The notes: generated by a model not told the origin, from the letters alone. Positions 32,788 through 41,946 are shown, counted from the first letter of the stretch. The stretch: DNA of 64,000 bases from Curvibacter microcysteis (GCF_028649435.1 NZ_JAQSIN010000007.1); one strand, 5' to 3'. A program made the numbers and translations.

Positions 32788-33639
32788 ATGGGTTTCACTT
32801 ACACCGCTCCCACGCCCTTGGGCTATTTCAGCACCTTGGTGCAGTCCGACGATCACTTCCCGTTGCTCGAGGCCGCCGCGTGTGTGGCCCAGGATGACGA
32901 GCCCGAACTCGATGTGCAGCAGGTCCTGGGCGACCTGGATCAGTTGCAGGCCCGTTTGGGGCGCCGCCTCAAGGCGGATGCGCCTTCGCTGCAAAAGCTG
33001 CAGGCGCTGAACCAGTTCTTCTACAACGACCTGGGCTTTGGCGGCAACCTCAACAACTACTACGACCCCGAAAACAGCTACCTGAACGCGGTGCTGCGCA
33101 CGCGCCGTGGCATTCCGGTGTCCTTGGCCATTCTGTGGCTGGAGTTGGCCCAGGGCCTGGGCCTCAAGGCCCAAGGCGTGGGGTTCCCGGGGCACTTCCT
33201 CATCAAGGTCAACCTGGCGCGCGGTCAGGTGGTGCTGGACCCGATCAACGGTCAGTCTCTGGGCAAGGAGGCGTTGTCCGAGCGCCTGGAGCCGTTTCGC
33301 CACCGCAGTGGCTTGGTGGACGACTTCGAGGCGCCCCTGGGGCTGTACCTGCAGGCGACGCCGCCGCGTGACATCCTGGCGCGGCTGCTGCGCAACCTGA
33401 AAGAAATCCACCGCTCCCAGCAGGATTGGGCCCGCATGGTGTCGGTGCTGGACCGCTTGATCGTGCTGCAGCCCGAGGCTTGGGGCGAGTACCGTGACCG
33501 CGGGCTGGCCCGCGCTGAGCAGGGTTTTGACGACCTGGCCGAGCACGATCTCAAGACTTACCTGGAGCGGGCTCACGATGCCCTGGATCTGGGCGTGGTC
33601 GCCGTGCGCCTGGCGGAACTGCGCAGCGCGCGTTCTTGA
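32788..33639 (+). CDS. SirB1 family protein (transglutaminase-like plus TPR-like)
   Basis: Protein of 283 residues of the SirB1/UPF0162 family. N-terminal part (about 30-180) has the transglutaminase-like core with QALNQFFYNDLGFGGNLNNYYDPENSYLNAVLRTRRGIPVSLAILWLELAQGLGLKAQGVGFPGHFLIK and DPINGQSL; the C-terminal third is TPR-like (LLRNLKEIHRSQQDWARMVSVLDRLIVLQPEAWGEYRDRGLA). Biochemical role is not established. It follows murJ by 66 bases on the same strand. Confidence 0.92.
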   Translation: MGFTYTAPTPLGYFSTLVQSDDHFPLLEAAACVAQDDEPELDVQQVLGDLDQLQARLGRRLKADAPSLQKLQALNQFFYNDLGFGGNLNNYYDPENSYLNAVLRTRRGIPVSLAILWLELAQGLGLKAQGVGFPGHFLIKVNLARGQVVLDPINGQSLGKEALSERLEPFRHRSGLVDDFEAPLGLYLQATPPRDILARLLRNLKEIHRSQQDWARMVSVLDRLIVLQPEAWGEYRDRGLARAEQGFDDLAEHDLKTYLERAHDALDLGVVAVRLAELRSARS

Positions 33640-33700
33640 GGCCAGGGCGGTCCGGACCCACCCAGGGGTCCGGTCGCGTCGCGGCCTTCCGCCCCCTGAC

Positions 33701-34777
33701 TCAGCCGACCTGCGACGCGGCGGCGCCCCGCACCCACTGCGAAGGCGCCCCGGCGCGCCCGAGGTCGTGCCAGGTGCGGCGCAGCTGGGTGTCCGAACTG
33801 AAACCGGCCACTTCAGCCGCCTGCGTGACATTCAGGCCGGCTTGCAACGCGGTCTCCGCCACCGCCAGCCGCAGCTGCCGCACATAGTCCAGCGGCGCCA
33901 CGCCTGCGTGCTCAGCGAACAGCCGCCCCAGGTGGCGTGGCGAGGTGTGGGCCACCTCGGCCATGCGTGGCACGCTCCAGTCGCGCTGGGGTTCTTGGCT
34001 GACCGCGTCCTGCACCCGGTGCAGGGCAGGATGCAGGTGGTCGCGGTGGTTCAAAAACGGGGACAACTCGGGGTCTTGTGGACCTCGGCGCAGGCCCATG
34101 ACCAGGGTTTGCGCCACCTGGGCGGCCAGGGCTGGGCCGCAGCGCTGGGCGATGCGGTGCAAAAACAGGTCGATGCCTGTGGTCACGCCCGCGCTGGTGC
34201 AGACCGGGCTGTCCAGCACGAAAACGCGGTTTTGCACCACTTCGCAGGCAGGATCGGCGGCGCGCAGCTCGTCCAGGTGCTGGTGGTGGGTCGTCACGCG
34301 GTGGCCGCCGAGCAAGCCCGCGTGCGCAGCGATCACCGAGCCTGCACACACGCAGACCAGTTCCAGCCGGCCCGGCGCCAGGCGCAGGCCGCGCAGCCAG
34401 TGCAGCACGGCCCGGCCTTCGGCGTGGTCCAGCCCCACGGTGCGTCCCGGTTGGCCAACGACCACCACCCAGTGGCAGTCGATCGAAGCAGGCTCGCTTG
34501 AAAGAGAGAGCTCCGGCAGGGGTTCCAACGCGCTGATGCACGCGCCCACTGAACTCCGGGTCTCGGAGCTGGGGCCCACGAAGTGCAGCTCAAAGACCGG
34601 GGCCTGGCCCTGGGCGATGCGCAGCTGGTTGGCCACGCGCAAGGCTTCGGCGGGGCCGGCCCAGTCCAGGATCAGGCTGTCGGGCAGCAGCACAAAGTGC
34701 ACAGCCACCCGACCCGCCGCTTCGTCCAGCGGGCTTGGGTCAGGGGCGGCGCTGGCCGGCCGCCGCGTGCGGCTCAC
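33701..34777 (-). CDS. GlxA-type AraC-family regulator with DJ-1/PfpI-like domain
   Basis: Transcription regulator of 358 residues: N-terminal DJ-1/PfpI-like (glutamine amidotransferase-like) domain (about 20-200; VHFVLLPDSLILDWAGPAEALRVANQ, LELVCVCAGSVIAAHAGLLGGHRVTTHHQHLDELRAADP, SAGVTTGIDLFLHRI) and C-terminal AraC HTH pair (about 255-350; PRMAEVAHTSPRHLGRLFAEHAGVAPLDYVRQLRLAVAETAL, FSSDTQLRRTWHDLGRAGAPSQW). GTG 34777 overlaps the upstream stop by four bases (GTGA) and is preferred; GTG 34795 is possible. Last gene of a three-gene operon, whose other members it may control. Confidence 0.88.
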   Translation of the reverse strand: MSRTRRPASAAPDPSPLDEAAGRVAVHFVLLPDSLILDWAGPAEALRVANQLRIAQGQAPVFELHFVGPSSETRSSVGACISALEPLPELSLSSEPASIDCHWVVVVGQPGRTVGLDHAEGRAVLHWLRGLRLAPGRLELVCVCAGSVIAAHAGLLGGHRVTTHHQHLDELRAADPACEVVQNRVFVLDSPVCTSAGVTTGIDLFLHRIAQRCGPALAAQVAQTLVMGLRRGPQDPELSPFLNHRDHLHPALHRVQDAVSQEPQRDWSVPRMAEVAHTSPRHLGRLFAEHAGVAPLDYVRQLRLAVAETALQAGLNVTQAAEVAGFSSDTQLRRTWHDLGRAGAPSQWVRGAAASQVG

Positions 34778-35400
34778 GCGGGGTTTTTCAGCCACCGGTA
34801 GTCCATTTGGCGAGCGGTGCGCTCGGCCAGGGCCTGTCCGCCCAGGCGCTGCACCAGGTGCAGGCTCATGTCGATGCCGGCGCTGATGCCGGCCGAGGTG
34901 ATCAGCCGGCCCTGGTCCACCCAGCGCACCCCTTCTTGCACCTTCAGGCTGGGATGCTGCTGGCGCAGGTCGGCCACATCCTCCCAATGGGTGGTCACGG
35001 GCTGGTCGTGCAGCACGCCGGCAGCGGCCAGGATGAAGGCGCCTGTGCAGACCGAGGCGGTCAGCTTGGCGTGTTCGTGGGCCTGCTGCACCCAGGCCAG
35101 GGTGGCCGGGCTGCGCGAAGGGGCGTCCACCACGCCGCCGGGCACCAGCAGCAGGTCGGGGCGAGGGCACTGGCTGAAGTCGTGGCTGGGCAGCAAGGTC
35201 ATGCCGGCGCGGGCCCGTACCGGCCGAAGGGTCTCGGCCACGCACAGCACTTGCCAATGGGCGGGACTGTCGGCCGCCAGCGGCTGGCCTGCCTCGGTGG
35301 CCAGGCGCTGTGCCATGCGCGCCGCCGTGGTGAACACCTCGTAGGGGCCGGCCAGGTCCAGGGCCTCGACATCGTCAAAGGCCAGGATGGCGATTTGCAT
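34774..35400 (-). CDS. DJ-1/PfpI family protein
   Basis: Protein of 208 residues of the DJ-1/PfpI superfamily: MQIAILAFDDVEALDLAGPYEVFTTAAR, LLLVPGGVV, nucleophile elbow with Cys in ASVCTGAFILAAAGVL, TTHWEDVADLRQQHP and ITSAGISAGIDMSLHLV. The Cys and following region are intact, as in isonitrile hydratase or glyoxalase-like members, but substrate is unknown. ATG 35400 is the family-like start; ATG 35415 overlaps the preceding stop as ATGA and would couple translation. Middle gene of the operon. Confidence 0.88.
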   Translation of the reverse strand: MQIAILAFDDVEALDLAGPYEVFTTAARMAQRLATEAGQPLAADSPAHWQVLCVAETLRPVRARAGMTLLPSHDFSQCPRPDLLLVPGGVVDAPSRSPATLAWVQQAHEHAKLTASVCTGAFILAAAGVLHDQPVTTHWEDVADLRQQHPSLKVQEGVRWVDQGRLITSAGISAGIDMSLHLVQRLGGQALAERTARQMDYRWLKNPA

Positions 35401-35411
35401 CGGGCCCGGGA

Positions 35412-35978
35412 TCATGCCGCGGCCTGGGCGCGGGCCAGGGCCTCCGAGGTGCTGCACAAGGTGGCAAAGCGGCCTTGCAGCACGGTGCCGGTGCGCAGGC
35501 GGATGTCGGCGGCGCTCAGCGTGCTGCCGTCAGGCTGGGTCATGTCCCAGGTCAGCGTGGCGTCGGTCACGAAGTCGACCTGCCAGCCCAGGTCGGAGGC
35601 GTGGCGGGTGGTGGTTTCGCAGCACTGCTCGGTGCGGATGCCGCTGACGATCAGGCGCCGGATGCCGTTGCGAGTGAGCCACACATCCAGCCCGGTGCCG
35701 ACCAGGGCGCTGTGCCGGTTTTTGATGAAGGTGGCGGCGGCTTCAAAGTCGGCCAGGCCTTGCAAGGCCCGCACCTGACCCGAGGCGCGGGAAAAGGGGT
35801 TTTCCGCCACTTCGGGGCCATCGCTGTGGAACACCCGCAGCACCGGCAACCCTTGGGCGATGGCGCCTTGGATCAAGGCGTTCTGGGACGCCAAATAGGC
35901 GGGCAGCTCGTGCTCGGTGAAAAACGGGCGGTGGCGAAACGATTCCTGCACATCGATCACGATCAGGGCGGTGCTCAT
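35412..35978 (-). CDS. Isochorismatase-family cysteine hydrolase
   Basis: Protein of 188 residues with the isochorismatase/nicotinamidase fold. Catalytic triad visible: Asp9 in ALIVIDVQESF, Lys in FIKNRHSALVGTGLDVWL and Cys in SGIRTEQCCETTTRHASDLGWQVDFVTDATLTW. Substrate cannot be read from the sequence; family members hydrolyse amides such as nicotinamide, ureidoacrylate or isochorismate. First gene of an operon with a DJ-1/PfpI protein and a GlxA-like regulator. Confidence 0.9.
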   Translation of the reverse strand: MSTALIVIDVQESFRHRPFFTEHELPAYLASQNALIQGAIAQGLPVLRVFHSDGPEVAENPFSRASGQVRALQGLADFEAAATFIKNRHSALVGTGLDVWLTRNGIRRLIVSGIRTEQCCETTTRHASDLGWQVDFVTDATLTWDMTQPDGSTLSAADIRLRTGTVLQGRFATLCSTSEALARAQAAA

Positions 35979-36115
35979 TTTCAGACTCCATCAAGGGTTG
36001 GTATGCCCTGAATTTTTCTTGATTTCATCGAATGCTGCCATGCAGGTCAAGACAGGAATCGATCATTTTCGGACTTGCAAGATGTCCCATGGCGGAGCCT
36101 GTGTGATGGCCCATG

Positions 36116-36146
36116 AAAAAAGCCAGCCCTGACGACAGGGCTGGCT
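36116..36146 (-). terminator. Terminator of purM
   Basis: Perfect 10-bp stem AGCCAGCCCT/AGGGCTGGCT (36121-36130, 36137-36146) with a run of A (36116-36121) that reads as T residues on the minus strand, 43 bases past the purM stop. Confidence 0.9.
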
Positions 36147-36188
36147 TCACAGAAACGGACCCGCCTGAGCGGGGTCGGCCGCTGGGCC

Positions 36189-37235
36189 TCAGGCCACGAC
36201 GACGGCGGCGCCGTCACCGCGCTCGGCAATGGTGCCAATCGCGTAGACGGTTTCGCCAGCAGCGCGCAGCGTGGCGGCCGTGGCTGGCGCCTCGGCGGCA
36301 TCCACCACCACGACCATGCCAATGCCGTTGTTGAAGGTGCGGTTCATCTCGATGTCGTCGATGCCAGCCACTTTTTGCAGCCAGGCGAACAATTCGGTTT
36401 GCGGCCAGCTGCCCTTCTTCAGGTGGGCGGCCGTGCCTTCGGGCAGCACGCGCGGGATGTTTTCCAGCAGGCCACCGCCGGTGATGTGGGCCAGGGCCTT
36501 GATGGGGTGTTGGGCCAGGGCTTGCAGCACCGGCTTCACGTACAGGCGGGTCGGGGCCATGATGGCTTGCTTGAAGGGCTGGCCGTCCAGGCTGGTCGGC
36601 AGGTCGGCCCCCGCGCGCTCGATCACCTTGCGCACGAGGCTGAAACCGTTGGAGTGCACGCCGGCCGAGGCCAGGCCCAGCACCACGTCGCCGGGTTTGA
36701 CGTTCTGGCCGGTCAGGATCTTGGACTTTTCAACCGCGCCGACGGCAAAGCCGGCCAGGTCGTATTCGCCGTCGGGGTACATGCCGGGCATCTCGGCGGT
36801 TTCACCGCCGATCAGGGCGCAGCCTGACAGTTCGCAGCCGCGGGCGATGCCGCCCACCACAGCGGCGGCCGTGTCCACGTGCAGCTTGCCGCAGGCGAAA
36901 TAGTCGAGGAAGAACAAGGGCTCAGCGCCTTGCACCAGCACGTCGTTGACGCTCATGGCCACCAGGTCGATGCCCACGGTGTCGTGCATGTTCCACTCAA
37001 AAGCCAGCTTGAGCTTGGTGCCCACGCCGTCGGTGCCGCTGACCAGCACGGGTTCTTGGTAGCGCTTGGGCACTTCGAACAAGGCGCCGAAGCCGCCGAT
37101 GCCGGCCAGAACCCCTTCGCGCATGGTCTTTTTGGCCAGCGGTTTGATGCGCTCGACCAAGGCGTCGCCGGCGTCGATGTCAACGCCAGCGTCTTTGTAG
37201 GACAGGGGAGTGGAGGAAGATGTGGAGGAGCTCAT
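36189..37235 (-). CDS. purM: Phosphoribosylformylglycinamidine cyclo-ligase
   Basis: AIR synthetase of 348 residues, fifth step of purine synthesis (FGAM to AIR with ATP). Motifs: SYKDAGVDIDAGDALVERIKPLAKKT, VLVSGTDGVGTKLKLAFEW, GIDLVAMSVNDVLVQGAEPLFFLDYFACGKL, LIGGETAEMPGMY and the end NGIGMVVVVD. ATG 37235 gives a Ser/Thr-rich short N-tail before the core, as usual; upstream frames are rejected. Divergent from perM with 94 bases between starts. Confidence 0.97.
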   Translation of the reverse strand: MSSSTSSSTPLSYKDAGVDIDAGDALVERIKPLAKKTMREGVLAGIGGFGALFEVPKRYQEPVLVSGTDGVGTKLKLAFEWNMHDTVGIDLVAMSVNDVLVQGAEPLFFLDYFACGKLHVDTAAAVVGGIARGCELSGCALIGGETAEMPGMYPDGEYDLAGFAVGAVEKSKILTGQNVKPGDVVLGLASAGVHSNGFSLVRKVIERAGADLPTSLDGQPFKQAIMAPTRLYVKPVLQALAQHPIKALAHITGGGLLENIPRVLPEGTAAHLKKGSWPQTELFAWLQKVAGIDDIEMNRTFNNGIGMVVVVDAAEAPATAATLRAAGETVYAIGTIAERGDGAAVVVA

Positions 37236-37329
37236 TTGAATGGACGGCACGGACAGGCGTGCACGGCGACTAGAATTTACGTTGATTTTAAGGGCTGACC
37301 CGAAGCGGGCGTCCGCAACCTCATTCTTG

Positions 37330-38400
37330 ATGCATTTTTCCACCACTCAAAAACGCGCTGCCACCTGGGCGGCACTGGGCGTCGCGCTGCTCTTGCTGCT
37401 GTCGCTGCTCAAGCCTGTGCTGGCCCCTTTTGTCGTGGCGGCCGTCTTGGCCTACGCCCTGACCCCCCTGGTCAACTGGCTGGACGACCTGGGGCGGGGG
37501 CGATTGCCGCGCTTGGCGGCGGTGCTGATTGTGGAAGTGGTGTTCCTGATCGCGGTGCTGAGTTTGCTCACTTTGCTGTTGCCCATCCTCATCAAGGAGT
37601 TGCCCCTGATGCGAGAGCAGGTTCCCCTGTTGTTTGACCGCCTCAATGGCCTGATCAAGCCGCTGGCGGCGCAGTTCGGGTTCAAGCTGTCGGTGGACCT
37701 GGGCTCGCTCAAGACCTTGGTGCTCAAGTACCTCAACACCAATGCCGAGGACATGGCGGCCTCGGTGCTGTCCTCGCTCAAGCTGGGCGGCAGCGTGGCG
37801 CTGGCGGTGCTGGGCAACGCGGTGCTGATTCCCGTGGCCTTGTTTTACCTGCTGATGGATTGGGATCGTTTTGTCAGCCGCTTTGTCGAGCTGGTGCCGC
37901 CGCGTCTGCGTGAAGGCTATGACAGCTTCGTCAACGAGGCCGATGGCGTGCTGGGGCAGTACCTGCGTGGCCAGTTGCTGGTGATGCTGCTGCTGGCGGT
38001 GTTCTACAGCGCGGGCCTGGCCTTGTTTGGTCTTGAGTTGGCGGTGCCCATTGGCATCTTCACGGGCTTGGCGGTGTTTGTGCCCTACCTGGGCTTCGGC
38101 TTGGGCCTGGTCATGGCCTTGGTTTCCGGCTTCCTGCAATTCGCCTCGGTCAAGGCCTTGGTGATGGTGGCGGTGGTCTACGGTTGCGGTCAGTTTGTCG
38201 AGAGCTTCATCCTCACCCCCCGCTTGGTGGGTGAGCGCATCGGCCTGCACCCGCTGGTGGTTATTTTTGCCCTGCTGGCCTTTGGCCAGGTGCTGGGCTT
38301 TGTCGGTGTGCTGATCGCCTTGCCGGCCAGTGCCGTGCTCTTGGTGGCCATCCGGCGCGTGCGCGCGGGTTACCTGGGCAGCCGCTTGTACACGGGCTGA
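37330..38400 (+). CDS. AI-2E/PerM family membrane protein
   Basis: Membrane protein of 356 residues with about seven to eight helices, of the AI-2E transporter (PerM/YtqA) family. Helices at about 13-48 (two), 62-85, 150-180, 208-300 (several) and 315-340; characteristic VFVPYLGFGLGLVMALVSGFLQF and FILTPRLVGERIGLHPLVVIFALLAFGQVLGFVGVLIALPASAVL. Family members export or exchange small molecules; the substrate here is unknown. purM / perM / hda is a widespread order. hda starts 8 bases after the stop. Confidence 0.9.
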   Translation: MHFSTTQKRAATWAALGVALLLLLSLLKPVLAPFVVAAVLAYALTPLVNWLDDLGRGRLPRLAAVLIVEVVFLIAVLSLLTLLLPILIKELPLMREQVPLLFDRLNGLIKPLAAQFGFKLSVDLGSLKTLVLKYLNTNAEDMAASVLSSLKLGGSVALAVLGNAVLIPVALFYLLMDWDRFVSRFVELVPPRLREGYDSFVNEADGVLGQYLRGQLLVMLLLAVFYSAGLALFGLELAVPIGIFTGLAVFVPYLGFGLGLVMALVSGFLQFASVKALVMVAVVYGCGQFVESFILTPRLVGERIGLHPLVVIFALLAFGQVLGFVGVLIALPASAVLLVAIRRVRAGYLGSRLYTG

Positions 38401-38408
38401 GGCGTGCC

Positions 38409-39101
38409 ATGGTGATGAAACAACTGGCACTCGACATCGGTCTGGCCTCGGGGCCCACCCTGGATCGCTTTTTTGCGGGGCCCAACGAGGCCGCGCTGCG
38501 CCACCTGGAGCTGTGGGCTGGTGACGGTACCGGCCAGGACCTGCGCTCCCCCGTGCCCACCTACCTGTGGGGCGACAGCGGGTGTGGCAAGACCTATTTG
38601 CTCAAAAGCGTGCAGGCGGCCCTGCGCGACCACGGCGCTCGCGTGGGCTGGATGGACGCCAGCATGCACGAGCCCCCCGAGTACGAGGAAAGCTGGGCGG
38701 CCGTGCTGATGGACGAGGTGCACCTCTACACCGCGACCCAGCAGCACATGGCCTTCAATTGGTTCGTCAACGCGCATGCGCACCAGCGTTGGGTGCTGGC
38801 CGCCGGCGAGTTGCCGCCCGCCGACCTCAAACTGCGCGAGGACCTGCGCACCCGACTGGGTTGGGGCCATGTGTTCCACTTGCACCTGCTCAGCGAACCC
38901 GAACGTCGCGCGGTGCTGCGCCAGGAGGCCGATGCCCGGGGTATCTTCCTGAGCGATGAGGTCATGGACTTCATGCTCAACCGTTTCTCGCGCGACCTGG
39001 GCAGCCTGATGCAGCTGATTGACCAGCTCGACGGCTTTGCCCTGCGCACCCAGCGTGCCATCACCATTCCCCTCATCAAGGCCATGCTCGAGTCCGAGTG
39101 A
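38409..39101 (+). CDS. hda: DnaA-related regulatory inactivator Hda
   Basis: DnaA-like AAA+ protein of 230 residues that with the beta clamp stimulates hydrolysis of DnaA-bound ATP. N-terminal QLALDIG is the clamp-binding motif; Walker A GDSGCGKTYLLKS; Walker B AVLMDEVHLY; RDLGSLMQLIDQLDGFALRTQRAITIPLIKAML at the end. The C-terminal DNA-binding domain of DnaA is absent, as expected. The start may be ATG 38415 instead, two codons on. It is followed without gap by the HAD phosphatase gene. Confidence 0.93.
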   Translation: MVMKQLALDIGLASGPTLDRFFAGPNEAALRHLELWAGDGTGQDLRSPVPTYLWGDSGCGKTYLLKSVQAALRDHGARVGWMDASMHEPPEYEESWAAVLMDEVHLYTATQQHMAFNWFVNAHAHQRWVLAAGELPPADLKLREDLRTRLGWGHVFHLHLLSEPERRAVLRQEADARGIFLSDEVMDFMLNRFSRDLGSLMQLIDQLDGFALRTQRAITIPLIKAMLESE

Positions 39102-39121
39102 GCCGGCCCTTTTTTTCTGTC

Positions 39122-39811
39122 ATGTCCACTCCTGCCTTGAAGCTCGCCCTGTTCGACCTCGATCACACCTTGCTGCCGATCGACTCCGATTACGCCTGGG
39201 GCCAGTTCACCACCCGCATCGGCTGGACCGATGCGGTCGAGTTTGCGCGCCGCAACGACGAGTTCTTCGCCCACTACCAGGCCGGCACCCTGGACGTGCA
39301 CGACTACGTGCGTTTTGCCATTGACGCGGTGCGCCGCCAAGGCCCTGAACAGGCCGCCCAAGCTCACCAGCAGTTCATGCGCGAAGTGATCGAGCCCGTC
39401 ATCACCGAGCCCGCCCTGGCCTTGCTGCGACGGCACCAAGCCGCAGGCGACACGGTGATCATCATCACCGCCACCAATGAATTCGTCACCCGCCCCATTG
39501 CCGCGGCCCTGGGCGTCAGCGAGCTGATCGCCGTGCAGTTGCAGCGCGACGACAGCGGCTGGTTCACTGGCGAAATCGACGGCATTCCATCGATGCGCGA
39601 GGGCAAGGTCCAGCGCATGGAACAATGGCTGGCTGCGCGCCAGTTGGACTGGTCGCAAGTTGAGAGCACCTTCTACAGCGATTCCACCAACGACGTGCCG
39701 CTGCTGGAGAAGGTGAATCACCCCGTGGCCACCAATCCCGACGAGCGCCTGCGAGCCCTGGCCCAGCGCCGCGCTTGGCCCATCCTGGACCTGTTTACAA
39801 AAACAACATGA
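39122..39811 (+). CDS. HAD-IB family phosphatase
   Basis: Cytoplasmic phosphatase of 229 residues. DxDxT nucleophile motif FDLDHTLLPIDSD (Asp12, Asp14), motif II IIITATNEF, Lys in MREGKVQRM and motif III SDSTNDVPLLE. Related to phosphoserine phosphatase and CicA/YfhB-type enzymes; substrate not known. A GTG at 39098 overlapping the hda stop as GTGA would add eight residues and is a possible start. The last four bases (ATGA) overlap pcnB. The block hda-HAD-pcnB-folK is one operon. Confidence 0.9.
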   Translation: MSTPALKLALFDLDHTLLPIDSDYAWGQFTTRIGWTDAVEFARRNDEFFAHYQAGTLDVHDYVRFAIDAVRRQGPEQAAQAHQQFMREVIEPVITEPALALLRRHQAAGDTVIIITATNEFVTRPIAAALGVSELIAVQLQRDDSGWFTGEIDGIPSMREGKVQRMEQWLAARQLDWSQVESTFYSDSTNDVPLLEKVNHPVATNPDERLRALAQRRAWPILDLFTKTT

Positions 39812-41409
39812 TCAAGAAGTTCATCGACAAACTGCTGGGCAAAGCCTCGGCTCCCTCGGCCAAGGGCGGCAAGCCCAAGTTCGGCAAACGCGAGGAAGTG
39901 CCCTTCAGCGAGCACGGTATCAACCCCGAGCTGGTGGACCGCCGCGCCAACGACGTGGTGCGCACCTTGCAGGATGCGGGCTTTGAGGCCTACATCGTCG
40001 GTGGCGCCGTGCGCGACTTGCTGCTGGGCCTGCGCCCCAAAGACTTTGACGTGGCCACCAACGCCACGCCCGAGCAGGTCAAGAGCCTGTTCCGCCGGGC
40101 CTTCATCATCGGCAAGCGCTTTCGCATCGTTCACGTGGTGCATGGCCGGGGCCGCGAACATGAAGTGATCGAGGTTTCCACCTTCCGGGCTTACCTCGAC
40201 AACACCGCCATCGAGCAGCAGGTCAGCGGCAACGAACGCACCAGCAAACACGCCCTGGCCGGCATGACCCACGCGGTGGATGCCAGTGGCCGCGTGCTGC
40301 GCGACAACGTCTGGGGCCCGCAGGAAGAAGACGCCGTGCGCCGCGACTTCACCATCAACGCCATGTACTACGATCCGGCCACCCAGGTCGTGGTGGATTA
40401 CCACAAGGGCATTCAGGACGCCAAGAAGAAGACCTTGCGCATGATTGGCGACCCGGCCACGCGTTACCGCGAAGACCCGGTGCGCATCATCCGAGCCGTG
40501 CGTTTTGCGGCCAAGCTCAGCCCGCTGGGCTTTGAGTTGGAGCCCAAGACCGCCGCGCCCTTGGTGGCCTCGCAAACCCTGCTGGCCGATGTGCCGCAAA
40601 GCCGCTTGTTCGACGAAATGCTCAAGCTGCTGCAGACCGGGCATGCCTTGGCCACCATCGCCACGCTCAAGAAGCTGGGCTTGGCGCGCGGCATTTACCC
40701 GCTGCTGGACGTGGTGGTGGAGCGTGCCGATTCGGCCTTTGTCACCGCGGCCCTGCAAGACACCGACCGGCGTGTCAACGAAGGCAAGCCGGTGGCACCC
40801 AGCTTCCTGCTGGCCACCGTGCTGTGGCAGGACGTGCGCGAGGGATGGGAGCAGCGTCTGGCACAGCGCCAGCACCCCTTCCCAGCCCTGCAAGACGCCA
40901 TCGACGAGGTCTTCAACGCCCGCATTGGCGATGTGTCCGGCCGCGGCAAGCTGGCCGCCGACATGCGCGAAATCTGGGTCATGCAGCCGCGCTTTGAAAA
41001 GCGCGTGGGCAGCACGCCCTATGGCCTGGTCGAGCAGGCCCGCTTCCGCGCCGGCTTTGACTTCATGCGCCTGCGCGCCGATGTGGGCGAGGTCGACGAA
41101 GCCCTGGCCGAGTGGTGGGAAGAGTTCAGCACTGGCGACGACAACACGCGCGAAGACCTGTTGGACCAAGCCCGCGAAGAGCAAAAAGCCCGTCAAAAAG
41201 CCCAGGCCCCCAGCGTGCGCCGTGCGCCACGCAAGGACCCGGTGGACGCCAGCCCGCGCAGCGACGCGGCGGTGTCCGACGTCGAAGGCGCGCCGGCCCC
41301 GGAAGGTGGCGCTGAAGGCCAGGCCGCGCCCAAGAAGCGCCGCCGCCGCCGCAAGCCCACTGGCGACCGCGCCGCTGCGCCCCCTGCGGGCGATAACAGC
41401 CAGGACTGA
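39808..41409 (+). CDS. pcnB: Poly(A) polymerase I
   Basis: Class II nucleotidyltransferase of 533 residues adding 3' poly(A) tails to RNA. Active-site region EAYIVGGAVRDLLLGLRPKDFDVATNATPEQVKSLFRRAFIIGKRFRIVHV with the DxD pair in KDFDVAT, then EEDAVRRDFTINAMYYD and RYREDPVRIIRAVRFAAKL. The C-terminal 90 residues are highly charged and end with KKRRRRRKPTGDR, a presumed RNA-binding tail. ATG 39808 overlaps the HAD stop. These features favour PcnB over tRNA CCA-adding enzyme. Confidence 0.95.
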   Translation: MIKKFIDKLLGKASAPSAKGGKPKFGKREEVPFSEHGINPELVDRRANDVVRTLQDAGFEAYIVGGAVRDLLLGLRPKDFDVATNATPEQVKSLFRRAFIIGKRFRIVHVVHGRGREHEVIEVSTFRAYLDNTAIEQQVSGNERTSKHALAGMTHAVDASGRVLRDNVWGPQEEDAVRRDFTINAMYYDPATQVVVDYHKGIQDAKKKTLRMIGDPATRYREDPVRIIRAVRFAAKLSPLGFELEPKTAAPLVASQTLLADVPQSRLFDEMLKLLQTGHALATIATLKKLGLARGIYPLLDVVVERADSAFVTAALQDTDRRVNEGKPVAPSFLLATVLWQDVREGWEQRLAQRQHPFPALQDAIDEVFNARIGDVSGRGKLAADMREIWVMQPRFEKRVGSTPYGLVEQARFRAGFDFMRLRADVGEVDEALAEWWEEFSTGDDNTREDLLDQAREEQKARQKAQAPSVRRAPRKDPVDASPRSDAAVSDVEGAPAPEGGAEGQAAPKKRRRRRKPTGDRAAAPPAGDNSQD

Positions 41410-41946
41410 GTGGCGGTGTCGTCGGCGTCTGAGACGGGCCCAGAGCCCTCGGGCTGGCTTGGGCCATCAGCGGCGGGTGCGGCATCGCCCGTGATCGCCT
41501 ACATCGGCATCGGCGGCAACCTGGGCGACGCGCTGGCCACGGTCGAGCGCGCCGTGCAGGCCTTGCGGACATCGCTGCCGGCCAGCCAATGCCGGCGCGT
41601 GTCCTCGCTGTACCGCAGCGCCCCCATCGACGCTGGTGGACCCGACTACGTGAATGCCGTGGCCGAGCTCTGCACCACCTTGTCCCCTGAGGGCTTGTTG
41701 CAGGCCCTGCAGGCCCTGGAGCAGGCCGAGGGGCGCGAGCGCCCTTACCGCAATGCTCCGCGCACCCTGGACCTGGATGTGCTGCTGTATGGCGCTCAGC
41801 GCCTGGACAGCCCCGCCTTGACGGTGCCTCACCCGCGCATGAACGAGCGCGCTTTTGTGCTGCTGCCGCTGGCCGAGTTGTGGCCCCAAGGGGTCAGCGC
41901 CGCCGCCCTGGCGGCGGTGGCGGACCAACGCATCGACCGACTTTGA
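41410..41946 (+). CDS. folK: 2-amino-4-hydroxy-6-hydroxymethyldihydropteridine pyrophosphokinase
   Basis: HPPK of folate synthesis, 178 residues. Core YIGIGGNLGDALATVERAVQAL, SSLYRSAPIDAGGPDYVNAVAEL, RNAPRTLDLDVLLYG (with the catalytic Asp pair) and VPHPRMNERAFVLLPLAEL. The GTG start follows the pcnB stop with no gap, so translation is probably coupled; it adds about 25 Ser/Pro/Ala-rich residues before the core, and GTG 41491 is an alternative start. pcnB-folK pairing is common in proteobacteria. Confidence 0.93.
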   Translation: MAVSSASETGPEPSGWLGPSAAGAASPVIAYIGIGGNLGDALATVERAVQALRTSLPASQCRRVSSLYRSAPIDAGGPDYVNAVAELCTTLSPEGLLQALQALEQAEGRERPYRNAPRTLDLDVLLYGAQRLDSPALTVPHPRMNERAFVLLPLAELWPQGVSAAALAAVADQRIDRL

